From Methanomicrobiales archaeon (lineage in GTDB: Archaea; Halobacteriota; Methanomicrobia; Methanomicrobiales; JACTUA01), in contig JAJRDC010000065.1 in NCBI GenBank assembly GCA_028678635.1, positions 1 to 6,992 of the forward strand: 6,992 bases of DNA. The letters run 5' to 3'. The notes beneath the pieces are model-generated. The model saw only the letters and a program-made list of their open reading frames with translations. It was not told the DNA's origin and did no database searches. The translations under genes and the position numbers were made by a program. Positions 6,076-6,992 of the stretch are shown piece by piece (position 1 is the first letter of the stretch; every line of letters starts with the position of its first letter).

Positions 6076-6992
6076 CCGAGAAGGTGCGCATCGCGGAGCT
6101 GGCCTGCGGGCCCGAGTACAGCGGGGTGCAGAAGGAGATCAACGACGCGGCCGCCGCGGTGGGAGCCGAGATCTTCTTCCCGGACATTGCCCTCGCGGAC
6201 GTGAAGCGGGACCTCACCCTCTTCGGGCTGGATGTCCGTTCGCCGGATCTCAAGCTGGCCATTGCCCGGGCAAAGGAGCTGGTGGAGGGAAGGATTGAGG
6301 CGGACGCGGTCTTCATTGCCACCTGCTTCCGGTGCGCCGAGGCAGCCATCGTCCGGAACGAGCTGCGCCGCTTCATTGTCGAGAACTCTCACCTCCCCGT
6401 GGTCTCCTACTCCTTCACCGAGCGGACCACGTCGGGGACGCTCCTCACCCGGATGGAGGCCCTGACCACCATTGCCCGCCGCCGGGCACTCCTGGCCCGG
6501 GAGGTGCAGGAGGGGCTCACCCTGGGGCTGGACTCGGGATCGGCAACCACGAAGGCCATCGTCATGCGGGACAACCGGATCATCGGCAAGGGATGGCTCC
6601 CCACCACCGGGGTGCTGAAGTCTGCCGACGAGGCCATCGCCACCGCCCTCTCCGAGGCCGGCGTGAAACGTGACGAGATCCAGGCCGTGGGGACCACGGG
6701 CTACGGCCGGTACCTGGTGGGGGAGCACATCCACGCGGACCTGATCCAGGAGGAGCTGACGGTGAACTCCAAGGGTGCCGTGTACCTGGCAGACCACCAG
6801 CACGGCCCCTGCACGGTCATCGACATCGGCGGGATGGATAACAAGGCCATCACCGTCCACGACGGTATCCCCGGCACCTTCACCATGGGCGGGATCTGCG
6901 CCGGTGCCAGCGGACGGTTCCTGGAGATGACGTCGAAGCGTCTGGGGATTGAGATCACGGAGCTGGGGCCCCTCGCCATGAAGGGCCTCGCC
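6072..6992 (+). CDS. mmp15: Methanogenesis marker protein 15, BadF/HgdC-type ASKHA ATPase (3' end outside window)
   Basis: The first 307 codons are present and no stop is reached; the family runs to about 400 residues. The start is the ATG at 6072, overlapping the mmp5 stop (ATGA), with GGAGG at 6057-6061. Residues 1-145 form an N-terminal domain with [12 protein letters not shown] (9-20) and ATCFRC (83-88, Cys85 and Cys88). From about 149 the ASKHA/BadF ATPase fold begins: phosphate-1 loop [11 protein letters not shown] (151-161), TTGYGR (208-213), second phosphate motif DIGGMDNK (251-258), and [13 protein letters not shown] (273-285). Cys276 is at the position of one of the two cysteines that bind the bridging [4Fe-4S] in 2-hydroxyacyl-CoA dehydratase activators; the second would lie in the missing part. 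The second phosphate loop has Met where activators usually have Gln. By family analogy it would couple ATP hydrolysis to low-potential electron transfer. That this serves MCR activation is inferred from the operon. Confidence 0.92.
   Translation, partial: MTEKVRIAELACGPEYSGVQKEINDAAAAVGAEIFFPDIALADVKRDLTLFGLDVRSPDLKLAIARAKELVEGRIEADAVFIATCFRCAEAAIVRNELRRFIVENSHLPVVSYSFTERTTSGTLLTRMEALTTIARRRALLAREVQEGLTLGLDSGSATTKAIVMRDNRIIGKGWLPTTGVLKSADEAIATALSEAGVKRDEIQAVGTTGYGRYLVGEHIHADLIQEELTVNSKGAVYLADHQHGPCTVIDIGGMDNKAITVHDGIPGTFTMGGICAGASGRFLEMTSKRLGIEITELGPLAMKGLA

Noticed and set aside
5985..6860. 291-residue open frame on the minus strand
   Set aside because: Opposite mmp5 and mmp15, which have clear family motifs and ribosome-binding sites.

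Overview
The window is GC-rich and densely coded, and it comes from a methanogenic archaeon. The evidence is a run of genes known essentially only from methanogens and related MCR-bearing archaea: the ATP-binding activation factor of methyl-coenzyme M reductase (component A2, AtwA) followed by homologues of methanogenesis marker proteins 3, 6, 5 and 15. The shared gene content, the ribose-1,5-bisphosphate isomerase, the archaeal-type TATA element before atwA and the high GC suggest a high-GC member of the Methanomicrobia, perhaps Methanomicrobiales. The genus cannot be fixed from sequence reading alone.

Layout. Positions 2-964 (minus strand) hold a complete ribose-1,5-bisphosphate isomerase, an enzyme of nucleoside/AMP-to-RuBP metabolism. 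A 60-70 bp divergent gap follows. Positions 1037-1837 (plus; the start could be about 12 nt further upstream) encode a soluble HAD protein of the P-type-ATPase type. A 114 bp spacer (1838-1951) carries a convincing AT-rich promoter in otherwise GC-rich DNA and a tandem AGAGGTTG repeat that overlaps the ribosome-binding site of the next gene. From 1952 to the window edge, five plus-strand genes are packed end to end with every junction overlapping: atwA, mmp3, mmp6, mmp5 and mmp15, the last cut off by the window end.

How they work together. MCR is only active with its nickel cofactor F430 as Ni(I). Reductive reactivation needs ATP and a multi-protein complex that includes AtwA. AtwA here has two complete ABC ATPase units plus a four-cysteine insertion. 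Mmp15 belongs to the BadF/HgdC ASKHA ATPase family, whose best-known members use ATP hydrolysis to drive a low-potential electron transfer. Two different nucleotide-driven proteins and three small or composite cofactor-like partners in one translationally coupled operon fit an ATP-dependent, low-potential MCR activation module. The specific biochemical roles of Mmp3, Mmp5, Mmp6 and Mmp15 are inference here. The most interesting sequence-level observation is the architecture of Mmp3: three cyclophilin-like repeats with a PASTA-like segment between the second and third. No RNA genes, mobile elements, CRISPR arrays or large repeats were seen.
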